In this document: positions 1 through 6,005 of the stretch, piece by piece
Numbering within the stretch: the first letter of the stretch is position 1
How the letters are laid out: each line of letters opens with the position of its first letter
Source of the DNA: JAYRWD01 sp041918255
GTDB taxonomy: Bacteria; Patescibacteriota; Dojkabacteria; B142; WJKM01
Assembly (NCBI GenBank): GCA_041918255.1
Contig: JAYRWD010000039.1
Span: forward strand, 1 to 7,296
Direction of reading: 5' to 3'
Length of the DNA: 7,296 nt
Made by a program: the position numbers and the translations under genes
Notes under the pieces: generated by a model
Databases searched by the model: none
What the model was told of the DNA's origin: nothing
Seen by the model: the letters and a program-made list of their open reading frames with translations, nothing else

Positions 1-53
1 CCGAAAAAAAAGAGGTAAAAGATCTGGCCACACCAACAGTTTCGAAAGCATAA
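1..53 (+). CDS. 3' end of an upstream coding region, possibly ribosomal protein S5 (partial)
   Basis: The window opens inside what is probably the end of a gene upstream of rplO. The frame starting at base 3 reads EKKEVKDLATPTVSKA and stops with TAA at 51-53. In spc operons the gene before rplO is rpsE (S5), or rpmD (L30) where present; the visible tail does not look like L30. The reading frame is not certain. The frame from base 2 also stays open, to a TAA at 68-70, and the frame from base 1 stops at 16-18. I favour base 3 because its codon use looks ordinary and its stop precedes the tandem repeat. The S5 identity rests on gene order only. Confidence 0.35.
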   Translation, partial: EKKEVKDLATPTVSKA

Positions 54-86
54 ATAATACCAATAAATAATACCAATAAATAATAC
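51..86. repeat. 13-bp tandem direct repeat, about 2.8 copies
   Basis: The unit TAAATAATACCAA occurs at 51-63 and 64-76, and its first ten bases recur at 77-86, all exact. The array fills most of the spacer before rplO and ends 15 bp before its start codon. Each copy contains TAA and the -10-like hexamer TAATAC. Its likely origin is replication slippage of an A/T-rich spacer; a role in transcription or translation is possible but not shown. Confidence 0.9.
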
Positions 87-101
87 TTAAATCATATTTC
101 A

Positions 102-572
102 ATGCATAAATTCGGTTTAAATAAAAGTAAAGGAAAAGCAAAACGCGTTGGTAGAGGGTATGGAAGTGGCAAAGGAGGCCATACTGCTACTCGTGGCACA
201 AAAGGTCAAAAATCAAGAACGGGATATAAATCACCTCGAAAAGGATTTGAAGGAGGTTCAATGCCTTTATCTAGGAGAATACCCAAACTAAGAGGATTTT
301 CTAGAAGATGGGCACAGAATAAAAGCAAGAACATTGAATTGAATATTTCAAAATTAAATGGAATTTATTCTGAGGGGGAAGTAGTTAATATTTCAACACT
401 TACCCAAAAGGGTTATCGTTTGCCACTAGGAAAATCCTTCCGAGTCAAAATCTTAGGAAATGGCATTCTTACAAAAAAACTAACAATTGAAAATTTGGAT
501 ATTAGCGCTTCAGCAAAATCAAAAATTGAAAGTGCAGGGGGAAAGGTTATCATAGATACAGCGAAAATGTAA
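102..572 (+). CDS. rplO: 50S ribosomal protein L15 (uL15)
   Basis: L15 is a late-assembling 23S rRNA-binding protein of the large subunit. The 156-residue product has the family's glycine- and arginine-rich N-terminal arm: KRVGRGYGSGKGG at about 14-26, then RGTKGQKSR at 31-39. This is followed by the GFEGGSMPL signature (48-56) and RRIPKLRGF (58-66). The C-terminal globular half (about 100-156) fits the family and the length is close to usual. The ATG at 102 is chosen because the N-terminus aligns with the family start; no Shine-Dalgarno sequence precedes it. A 13-bp tandem repeat lies immediately upstream. secY follows after 41 bp, the usual spc-operon neighbour. No L30 gene is visible between the upstream gene and rplO. 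Confidence 0.97.
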   Translation: MHKFGLNKSKGKAKRVGRGYGSGKGGHTATRGTKGQKSRTGYKSPRKGFEGGSMPLSRRIPKLRGFSRRWAQNKSKNIELNISKLNGIYSEGEVVNISTLTQKGYRLPLGKSFRVKILGNGILTKKLTIENLDISASAKSKIESAGGKVIIDTAKM

Positions 573-613
573 TATAAAATTGTTTATTTCTTTAGTTCAA
601 GAGAAATTAGAAG

Positions 614-2020
614 ATGTCTGAAAATCTAATAATAAAAAAGTTAAAATCGTTTATCCCAGGGAGGGCTTTGTTTCATAAAACGAAAGAAATACTAAGTTCA
701 CCCGCAGTGAGAAGCAGGTTATTATTCACTCTAGGTATATTGGTTCTGCATAGATTTTTGTCCAATATACCACCCGCCGGTATAGATATTGCTGCATTTA
801 ATGAAGTATTCGCGGGCAACCCGCTTACTAACATATTCAACGTTGCTACTGGTGGCAGATTAGATAGCCCTTCCTTGATTATGATAGGACTTTCAGCATA
901 TATTAATGCTTCTATCATTGTGCAATTACTTGCAACAGTTATTCCGAAACTTGAAGAATGGTCAAAAGAAGGTGAAAGCGGTCAACGTATACTAAATCAG
1001 ATAACAAGATACCTCACAATCCCATTAGCTATTGTTCAGGGGTGGGTATTACATATTCTTTTGACGTCTTCATCTACAATTATCTCAGCGCAATCTACAC
1101 TCGATACTGTAACATTTGTTGCTTCGATCGCTGCTGGGAGCTTAGTATTGATGTGGTTTGGTGAGCAAATCAGCACTAGAGGTATAGGAAATGGGAGTTC
1201 TGTTTTGATAGGATTTGGGATTATAAGCTCATTACCTAGATTAGCTAGTACTGATATATCCGGCATTGAACCAGTTTTGATTAGTTTGTTTAATGGAGAT
1301 ATAACCTTAGGTCAAGCTCTCACCTCACCCGGGTCAATTTCTTTTTTGATGTTTGTATTTTGGTTAATTATTATGATTGTTCTGATAGTGATCATCAATG
1401 AGGCTGTCAGAAAAATCCTAATCCAATACGCGCGAAGAATTACGAGTAGCCGAGCAAATTATCTTCCAATTAGACTGAATCAGTCTGGTGTGATGCCCAT
1501 CATCTTTGCTTCATCTATACTAACATTTCCAACAGTATTAGCCCAAATAATGGTTGCGGTTGTAGAGGAGGGTTCCAGAATTTACAACATAATGACAAGG
1601 ATTAACAGCTCTTTTTTGACAGATTATAATTCAATTGGTAATAGCGTGGTATATTTTGTATTGATTATTGCCTTTTCGTACTTCTACGCTTTTGTAGTTC
1701 AGAAACCCGGGAATACGGCTGATAATCTTCAAAAAAGCGGTGCGTTCGTACCCGGTATAAGGCCCGGTCAATCTACAAAGAAATATTTAATAGAAGTTAT
1801 GGTCAGACTTACTGCGGTTGGTTCTTTGTTTTTAGCATTTATTGCGGTAGTACCTACTTTTTTGCGCAGTGTGTTAATAGGAGATTACGTTTTGTCGAAT
1901 TTTGGTTTATTCTCAGGGATTGGTGGAACCAGCCTCCTTATTGTTGTTTCCGTATTGTTGAGTTCCTATAGACAGATGCAATCATTACGAGTAACTAAAA
2001 GTTATGAGCAGTATAGATAA
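614..2020 (+). CDS. secY: Preprotein translocase subunit SecY
   Basis: SecY is the channel-forming subunit of the Sec translocon; it moves unfolded preproteins across the cytoplasmic membrane and inserts membrane proteins with SecE, SecG and SecA. The 468-residue product shows about ten hydrophobic segments. Hallmarks include the first membrane helix ending in IPPAGID (52-58), the plug-region NIFNVATGG (73-81), GIGNGSSVLIGFGII (190-204), LPIRLNQSGVMPIIFASSIL (284-303), and the cytosolic loop ADNLQKSGAFVPGIRPG (369-385). Arg383 in that loop matches the conserved E. coli Arg357 needed with SecA. The C-terminus has GGTSLLIVV followed by a basic tail. It is somewhat longer than the usual 430-445 residues. 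adk and map, often directly downstream, are absent; infA follows after 58 bp. Confidence 0.98.
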   Translation: MSENLIIKKLKSFIPGRALFHKTKEILSSPAVRSRLLFTLGILVLHRFLSNIPPAGIDIAAFNEVFAGNPLTNIFNVATGGRLDSPSLIMIGLSAYINASIIVQLLATVIPKLEEWSKEGESGQRILNQITRYLTIPLAIVQGWVLHILLTSSSTIISAQSTLDTVTFVASIAAGSLVLMWFGEQISTRGIGNGSSVLIGFGIISSLPRLASTDISGIEPVLISLFNGDITLGQALTSPGSISFLMFVFWLIIMIVLIVIINEAVRKILIQYARRITSSRANYLPIRLNQSGVMPIIFASSILTFPTVLAQIMVAVVEEGSRIYNIMTRINSSFLTDYNSIGNSVVYFVLIIAFSYFYAFVVQKPGNTADNLQKSGAFVPGIRPGQSTKKYLIEVMVRLTAVGSLFLAFIAVVPTFLRSVLIGDYVLSNFGLFSGIGGTSLLIVVSVLLSSYRQMQSLRVTKSYEQYR

Positions 2021-2031
2021 GAGTAAACTCT

Positions 2032-2060
2032 TTGTTGAGAGAGGCATTATTTGATATAAT
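2032..2060 (+). promoter_or_regulatory. Predicted extended -10 promoter for infA and downstream genes
   Basis: A consensus TATAAT lies at 2055-2060 and is preceded by TG one base upstream (TGATATAAT, 2052-2060), which is an extended -10 element. A partial -35, TTGTTG at 2032-2037, sits at the optimal 17-bp spacing. Transcription would start near 2066-2068, only about 12 nt before the infA ATG, giving an almost leaderless mRNA. It lies in the largest gap inside the ribosomal cluster. Read-through from secY is also likely, as no terminator hairpin is visible. Confidence 0.7.
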
Positions 2061-2078
2061 CACAAAGTCACAAAATTA

Positions 2079-2318
2079 ATGGTTATTGATCCAAAAAAAA
2101 AGTTAAAGGTCAGGGGTGAAGTATTGAAGCAGATTTCGGGTCCGAATGGTCCTGAATTTGATATTAAGGTGAGCTTAGAAGGTAAGGACCTTGTAATACG
2201 CGGTCATTTATCCGGACGTATGAAAACTAATTACATACAACCTCAACTAAATGATGAGGTTGACGTTCTAATTTCGCCGTATGATATACACAGAGGAATA
2301 ATTGTTTATCGTTATTAG
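2079..2318 (+). CDS. infA: Translation initiation factor IF-1
   Basis: IF-1 binds the ribosomal A site during 30S initiation and works with IF-2 and IF-3 to select the initiator tRNA. The 79-residue protein is one OB-fold (S1-like) domain. It shows RGHLSGRMKTNYI (41-53), matching the family AHISGKMRKNYI, and the C-terminal SPYDIHRGIIVYRY (66-79), an almost invariant ending. The N-terminus is a little longer and more lysine-rich than usual, and the loop around 20-26 (SGPNGPE) looks slightly expanded. A nine-A run (2093-2101) lies in codons 5-8. The start has no Shine-Dalgarno sequence and lies just after a strong-looking promoter. rpmJ begins 15 bp after the TAG stop, as in most bacteria. Confidence 0.96.
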   Translation: MVIDPKKKLKVRGEVLKQISGPNGPEFDIKVSLEGKDLVIRGHLSGRMKTNYIQPQLNDEVDVLISPYDIHRGIIVYRY

Positions 2319-2333
2319 TAAATAATTAAGGTA

Positions 2334-2474
2334 ATGAAAGTAAAACCGTCAGTAAAACCAAGATGCCCTAGATGCAAGGTCATAGTTCGTCGCAGAAGAT
2401 ATGGCAAAAATGCAGGTAAAAGGGTAGTCTTCATTGATTGTACCGAGCCAAAACATAAACAACGTCAGGGTTAA
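2334..2474 (+). CDS. rpmJ: 50S ribosomal protein L36 (bL36), zinc-binding form with an insertion
   Basis: L36 is the smallest large-subunit protein, a zinc-ribbon peptide bound to 23S rRNA. This 46-residue frame begins MKVKPSVKPRCPRCKVIV and ends CTEPKHKQRQG, both classic L36. The zinc ligands are complete: Cys11 and Cys14 (CxxC), then Cys36 and His41 (C-x4-H). The usual protein is 37-38 residues with Cys14 and the third cysteine 13 apart; here they are 22 apart, so about nine residues, around RRRRYGKNAGK (19-29), are inserted in the loop. It lies between infA and rpsM, the canonical place. A weak AAGG precedes the ATG, but only about 2 nt away. A frame overlapping its 3' end is only an upstream extension of rpsM. 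Confidence 0.95.
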   Translation: MKVKPSVKPRCPRCKVIVRRRRYGKNAGKRVVFIDCTEPKHKQRQG

Positions 2475-2496
2475 TTTTCATTTATTCTCAATTTTT

Positions 2497-2883
2497 ATGA
2501 CACGTATAGCAGGAGTTAATTTACCAACTAACAAAAAAATAGATATTGGATTAACTTATATTCATGGGATAGGTCATTCCACAGCTAAGAAGGTTTTAGA
2601 AATGGCTAGGGTAAAAGCGAACACCAAAATGCAGGATTTGACTGAAAAGGATTTCGCAAATATTTCAAATATAATTGATCAAAATTTTGTAGTAGAAGGA
2701 GAATTGAGGCAGAAAGTTTCGAATAATATTCGAAGGTTGAGAGATATTCGATGCTACAGAGGAATACGACATAAGGTTGGGCTACCTGTCCGCGGACAAA
2801 GAACTCGAACAAATGCAATGACAAGAAAGGGCGGAAAGAAGATGGCAGTTGGAGGTCTCAAGGCAAAAATCACTAAAACTTAA
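2497..2883 (+). CDS. rpsM: 30S ribosomal protein S13 (uS13)
   Basis: S13 sits in the head of the small subunit, contacts the P-site tRNA and forms bridges to the large subunit. The 128-residue product starts MTRIAGVNLP, aligning with the family MARIAGVNIP, and shows the helix-two-turn-helix segment GLTYIHGIGHSTAKKVL (18-34). The basic RNA-binding stretch LRDIRCYRGIRHKVGLPVRG (81-100) and QRTRTNAMTRKG (101-112) are typical. An in-frame extension to 2434 exists but overlaps rpmJ and has no homology, so the ATG at 2497 is preferred. The 22-bp spacer is T-rich and has no Shine-Dalgarno sequence. It also leaves no room for an E. coli-style S4-binding pseudoknot leader unless that overlaps rpmJ. 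Confidence 0.97.
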   Translation: MTRIAGVNLPTNKKIDIGLTYIHGIGHSTAKKVLEMARVKANTKMQDLTEKDFANISNIIDQNFVVEGELRQKVSNNIRRLRDIRCYRGIRHKVGLPVRGQRTRTNAMTRKGGKKMAVGGLKAKITKT

Positions 2884-2925
2884 TTAAGAAAAGAGAGTTT
2901 ATTTTTGAATTTATCCAGATCTTTC

Positions 2926-3369
2926 ATGGCTAAAACAAAGGAAAAAGCAAAAGAAAAAACTACAAAGGCAAAAGTAGTAGCAAAAGTAAAGAAACCTGAG
3001 AAGAAGAAGGAAAAGAGGATAGTGCCAAGGGCTGATGTACATGTAAAATGTACTTATAATAATACAATAATTACCTTTTGTGATCTCGATGGGGGCGTAC
3101 TATCAAGCTCTTCGGCCGGAGTAGTGGGATTCAAAGGCACGAAGAAAAGTACTGCTTACGCTGCAACAAAAGCCGCTGAGGATGCTTATGAAAAAGCCAA
3201 AAAGTATGGAGTTGTAGAGGCTTCAGTAAAGGTCGAAGGGTCGGGAATGGGACGACAGGCTGCGATTAAAGGCATGCGGGCCGCAGGTTTAAGAATGCGT
3301 ACTTTAATGGATGTGACCCCAATTCCACATGGAGGTTGTGCACCTAGAAAACAACCGAGAGGAAGTTGA
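2926..3369 (+). CDS. rpsK: 30S ribosomal protein S11 (uS11)
   Basis: S11 is on the small-subunit platform next to 16S helix 45 and the E-site mRNA path. The 147-residue product has a lysine-rich, low-complexity N-terminal arm (1-31), then the core: YNNTIITFCD (44-53), GFKGTKKSTAYAA (68-80), GSGMGRQAAIKGM (105-117) and DVTPIPHGGC (129-138). The last segment normally reads DVTPIPHNGCRP; here the conserved Asn is Gly136 and the following Arg is Ala139. The ATG at 2926 gives MAKTKEK. A TTG at 2905 would add seven residues but seems less likely. No clear Shine-Dalgarno sequence is present. The stop is TGA, the only one in the window, with TAA two codons further on. Confidence 0.96.
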   Translation: MAKTKEKAKEKTTKAKVVAKVKKPEKKKEKRIVPRADVHVKCTYNNTIITFCDLDGGVLSSSSAGVVGFKGTKKSTAYAATKAAEDAYEKAKKYGVVEASVKVEGSGMGRQAAIKGMRAAGLRMRTLMDVTPIPHGGCAPRKQPRGS

Positions 3370-3404
3370 TTTAATTAAATTTTACACATAAATTTTAATA
3401 AATA

Positions 3405-4001
3405 ATGGCGAGATATACCGGACCAAAAATAAAATTAGAAAGAAGAGAAAATATATCCCTCTTTGGAACTGACAAATGGAAGAAACGCCCTACACCACCC
3501 GGACAGCATGGTGCGTCTAAAGGCAGACCTACAAACTATGCGATTCAATTTCGTGAAAAACAAAAAGTAAAACGAACATACGGCTTACTTGAAAGGCAAT
3601 TCCTAAAGACTTTCGAACAAGCTCAGAAATCAAAGGGAAATACAGGTTCTCGGTTACTTCAACTTCTAGAATTGAGATTAGATAATGTAGTTTATAGATT
3701 GGGTATGGCAAAAACGCGAATGCAAGCCCGTCAATTCGTGAATCATGGGCATATTAAGGTTAATAATAAAAAAGTTGATATTCCTTCTTTCTCATGTAAA
3801 GAGAATGATGAGATTACGGTTTCACATAAATTAATTAATTCGGATGCTTTCAAGATAGTTCGCGAGGATTTGAAAAACTATATAATTCCATTGTGGTTAG
3901 AATCCTACTCGGATGGAGGAAAGATCAAAACTTCTCCTCAGAGGAAAGATAGTGATAGAGGAATTAATGAACAGTTGATAATTGAGTTCTATTCAAGATA
4001 A
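3405..4001 (+). CDS. rpsD: 30S ribosomal protein S4 (uS4), cysteine-free N-terminal form
   Basis: S4 is a primary 16S rRNA-binding protein that nucleates assembly of the 30S body and helps line the mRNA entry channel. The 198-residue product starts MARYTGPKIKLERRE. It contains PPGQHG (31-36), REKQKVKRTYGLLERQF (50-66), and the S4 RNA-binding domain from about RLDNVVYRLGMAKTRMQARQ (91-110) through HGHIKVNNKKVDIPS. In zinc-binding S4 the N-terminus reads PKCKLCRRE; here Ile9 and Glu12 replace those cysteines and no later pair is visible, so this is the zinc-free (C-) version. It lies in the normal alpha-operon position between rpsK and rpoA. The 35-bp spacer upstream lacks a Shine-Dalgarno sequence. 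Confidence 0.97.
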   Translation: MARYTGPKIKLERRENISLFGTDKWKKRPTPPGQHGASKGRPTNYAIQFREKQKVKRTYGLLERQFLKTFEQAQKSKGNTGSRLLQLLELRLDNVVYRLGMAKTRMQARQFVNHGHIKVNNKKVDIPSFSCKENDEITVSHKLINSDAFKIVREDLKNYIIPLWLESYSDGGKIKTSPQRKDSDRGINEQLIIEFYSR

Positions 4002-4034
4002 AAATTATTTTTACTAAATTATTAATATTGCTCC

Positions 4035-4976
4035 ATGTTTCAGATAGGAAAATTTTCCGTGACTACTGTTGAAGAAACAAAAATAAAAGGAGTCTATCAG
4101 ATCCGACCTCTCCCAAAAGGTTTTGGTCAAACTGTAGGTAATGCCCTGCGCAGAATTCTGTTGAGTTATATTTCAGGCGCCGCAATTACTGCTATCAAAA
4201 TCGAAGGAGTGGAGCATGAGTATTCGAATATAAAAGGTCTTCAAGAGGATATAGTCACTATTGTAATGAATTTAAAAAATGTGGCTATCAGGAGTTTTTC
4301 TAAAGATCCAATAAAATTACATATAAAGGCCAAAGGTAAAAAAGATGGTGTGGTTGAAGTCAAGGCTTCAGATATTGAAACTTCCCCTGATATTGAGATT
4401 TTGAACAAGGAATTTGTTATAGCTCATTTGACATTGCCTACTGCAAAACTAAATGCAGAAATAACCATAGAACAAGGTATTGGTTATCAACTTCCCGATG
4501 ATGCAAAACGCAAAGAAATTGGAGTAATACCTGTTGACGCCATGTTTAGCCCAGTTCAGTTTGTCAGATTAAATGTAGTCCAAACTAGAGTCGGTCAGCA
4601 AACTGATTTGGATCAGATAGACCTCGAAATAGTCACGAATGGTGCGATGAAGCCAAAAGATGCTCTAGTAGAAGCAAGTCAAGTTTTTTATCAATCTGTA
4701 GCTAGGTTAATTGAACAAATGGGTGGCGAGGTAATTGAAATTGAGAAAAGCAATCCAACCGAAACACTTGTCACAGACAGAAAACCATTAAGTGTCTATG
4801 AAATAGATTTGTCAACACGATTAAGGAATTCACTGGTGAATTCAGGTATTGAGGATTTGATGACCCTTGAAGGGAAAACACGCTCAGAAATAGCAAGCTT
4901 TAAGGGTATGGGAAAAAAGACGTTCGAAGAGCTTCTAGATGCTTTAGTTAAACTTAATGTCAAGATTAAAGGTTAA
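4035..4976 (+). CDS. rpoA: DNA-directed RNA polymerase subunit alpha
   Basis: Alpha dimerises to scaffold assembly of beta and beta-prime, and its C-terminal domain contacts UP-element DNA and activators. The 313-residue product, close to typical length, has the N-terminal domain with the dimerisation helix GQTVGNALRRILLS (31-44; Arg40 matches E. coli Arg45) and HEYSNIKGLQEDI. A short linker of roughly 20 residues (about 235-255) joins the C-terminal domain, which keeps Arg262 and Asn265 (E. coli Arg265 and Asn268) and the helix-hairpin-helix GMGKKT (291-296). The key minor-groove DNA contacts are therefore retained, so UP-element recognition is plausible. The ATG at 4035 has no Shine-Dalgarno sequence. 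rplQ starts only 5 bp after the stop, so the two are probably translationally coupled. Confidence 0.98.
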   Translation: MFQIGKFSVTTVEETKIKGVYQIRPLPKGFGQTVGNALRRILLSYISGAAITAIKIEGVEHEYSNIKGLQEDIVTIVMNLKNVAIRSFSKDPIKLHIKAKGKKDGVVEVKASDIETSPDIEILNKEFVIAHLTLPTAKLNAEITIEQGIGYQLPDDAKRKEIGVIPVDAMFSPVQFVRLNVVQTRVGQQTDLDQIDLEIVTNGAMKPKDALVEASQVFYQSVARLIEQMGGEVIEIEKSNPTETLVTDRKPLSVYEIDLSTRLRNSLVNSGIEDLMTLEGKTRSEIASFKGMGKKTFEELLDALVKLNVKIKG

Positions 4977-4981
4977 ATACT

Positions 4982-5521
4982 ATGCCACATCTAGTTCATA
5001 AAGTAAAATTTGCCACAAGTAAATCCCAACAATGGGCAGCATACAAAAATATGTGTGTTGATTTGATAACTCATAAGTACGTAACTACTACAAAGGCAAG
5101 AGCGAAGGCTATTAAAGCACATGTAGATAGGATTATATCTAGATACGATGATACTCTCCTTGCGAAACGATATACAGAAAAACTGTTAGGGAATCATCGA
5201 CTCGCGGGATATCTAAAAGAAATCAAAGAAAAGGCTAAAAAGAGTGTGAAGGGTGGTTATATTGAATTATATAATCTGACACGACGAAAAGGGGATAATG
5301 CAGAGATGGTTAAATTAATGATAAGCGGTTTTGAAATTTCGAAACGTAAAGGTCTGAAAACTAAAAGCGATCTAGAAGCGGAGAAGGCTGAGAAGCAATC
5401 TTCCTCTGGTTTGGATTTTTTACGTGGGAAAAAGCATGAAACCTCAGAAGGCTCGTTGCGAAAAGGACAGGCTGGGAAGGTAGTTGAAAAGACTAAAGCC
5501 AAAAGTAGATCAGGAATATAA
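4982..5521 (+). CDS. rplQ: 50S ribosomal protein L17 (bL17), divergent with a long basic tail
   Basis: L17 lies near the peptide exit tunnel on the back of the large subunit. The 179-residue product aligns with L17 through KNMCVDLITHKYVTTTKARAK (22-42) and GGYIELYNLTRRKGDNAEM (91-109), the counterpart of the family GGYTRI...R.GD.A.M. The usual opening MRHRK.GRKLGR is degenerate (MPHLVHKVKFATSKSQQ), leaving little of the arginine-rich rRNA-contacting arm. About 60 residues after 118 form a charged Lys/Glu/Ser-rich tail beyond the core, which normally ends near 115-130. Position directly after rpoA supports the call. A weak AAAGG inside the last rpoA codons, about 10 nt before the ATG, might act as a Shine-Dalgarno site. 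Confidence 0.93.
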   Translation: MPHLVHKVKFATSKSQQWAAYKNMCVDLITHKYVTTTKARAKAIKAHVDRIISRYDDTLLAKRYTEKLLGNHRLAGYLKEIKEKAKKSVKGGYIELYNLTRRKGDNAEMVKLMISGFEISKRKGLKTKSDLEAEKAEKQSSSGLDFLRGKKHETSEGSLRKGQAGKVVEKTKAKSRSGI

Positions 5522-5537
5522 ATATAAAGAAAATATT

Positions 5538-5969
5538 ATGAAAACCCGTTCAATCAAAATTAAAGAGGTAACAGAAAAGTGGTATATAGTTGACGCAAAA
5601 GGTGTACGGTTAGGGAAACTTGCTAGTTTTGTAGCAGGTCTTTTGATAGGCAAAGATTTGGTAATACAGGTTGGATATCTTGTCCCACAGAATAAAGTAA
5701 TTGTAACCAATTCTAAACTTGTTGATATTCATCCAAGGAAAGCATTACGAAAAGTGTACACACGTTATAGTGGATATCCTGGTGGTTTAAAGGAGATACC
5801 TTACGCACGTATGCAAAAGGACCAACCAAATACCATTATTGAGAAAGCGGTCAGTGGTATGCTTCCAAAAACAACAATGAGAAAAAAGATAATGAACAAT
5901 CTTTTTGTGTACGAAGGAGATACTCACAAACAGGAAGCGCAAAAACCAATAACGGTTACACTAGATTAA
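5538..5969 (+). CDS. rplM: 50S ribosomal protein L13 (uL13)
   Basis: L13 is an early-assembly 23S rRNA-binding protein of the large subunit. The 143-residue product begins MKTRSIKIKEVTEKWYIVDAKG, matching the family MKTYSAKPAEVEREWYVVDA.G, then LGKLAS (25-30), YSGYPGGLKE (77-86), EKAVSGMLPK (102-111) and VYEGDTHKQEAQKP (124-137). The frame is open upstream to 5484, but that would overlap rplQ and add unmatched residues, so the ATG at 5538 is chosen. The segment normally reading K.T[YF].P..D.GD is replaced by DLVIQVGYLVPQNKVIV (40-56) and lacks the Asp/Gly signature. rpsI follows after 36 bp, the near-universal partner. The leader has only a weak AAAGA and no clear Shine-Dalgarno sequence. Confidence 0.96.
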   Translation: MKTRSIKIKEVTEKWYIVDAKGVRLGKLASFVAGLLIGKDLVIQVGYLVPQNKVIVTNSKLVDIHPRKALRKVYTRYSGYPGGLKEIPYARMQKDQPNTIIEKAVSGMLPKTTMRKKIMNNLFVYEGDTHKQEAQKPITVTLD

Positions 5970-6005
5970 CAAGCTTTACGTATAAATTTATTTACGATTT
6001 AGAAA

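Noticed and set aside
673..918. Minus-strand open frame inside secY, and similar ones at 1036-1266, 2606-2824, 3529-3711, 5257-5502 and 5510-5710
   Set aside because: All lie antisense to, or overlap, well-identified genes and show no recognisable family motif; they are shadows.
2434..2496. N-terminal extension of rpsM (21 extra residues)
   Set aside because: It overlaps the end of rpmJ, begins at a non-ATG codon and has no family match; MTRIAGVNLP at 2497 aligns with the S13 start.
2475..2496. S4-binding autoregulatory leader before rpsM
   Set aside because: The spacer is 22 bp, T-rich and has no pseudoknot-like pairing; there is no space unless it lies within rpmJ, where none was seen.
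2905..2925. TTG start for rpsK adding MNLSRSF
   Set aside because: The ATG at 2926 gives the usual MAK-type opening; the TTG has no better ribosome-binding site.
3367..3375. Possible UGA-as-glycine code, because rpsK ends in TGA with TAA two codons later
   Set aside because: No other gene has an in-frame TGA, and all conserved glycines use GGN codons; the standard bacterial code fits.
5484..5537. N-terminal extension of rplM overlapping rplQ
   Set aside because: The extra 18 residues do not match L13, and the ATG at 5538 aligns exactly with the family start MKT.
5956..5986. Promoter before rpsI (TTACAC and TATAAA)
   Set aside because: Weak -35, 19-bp spacing and no extended -10; A/T-rich spacers give such matches by chance.
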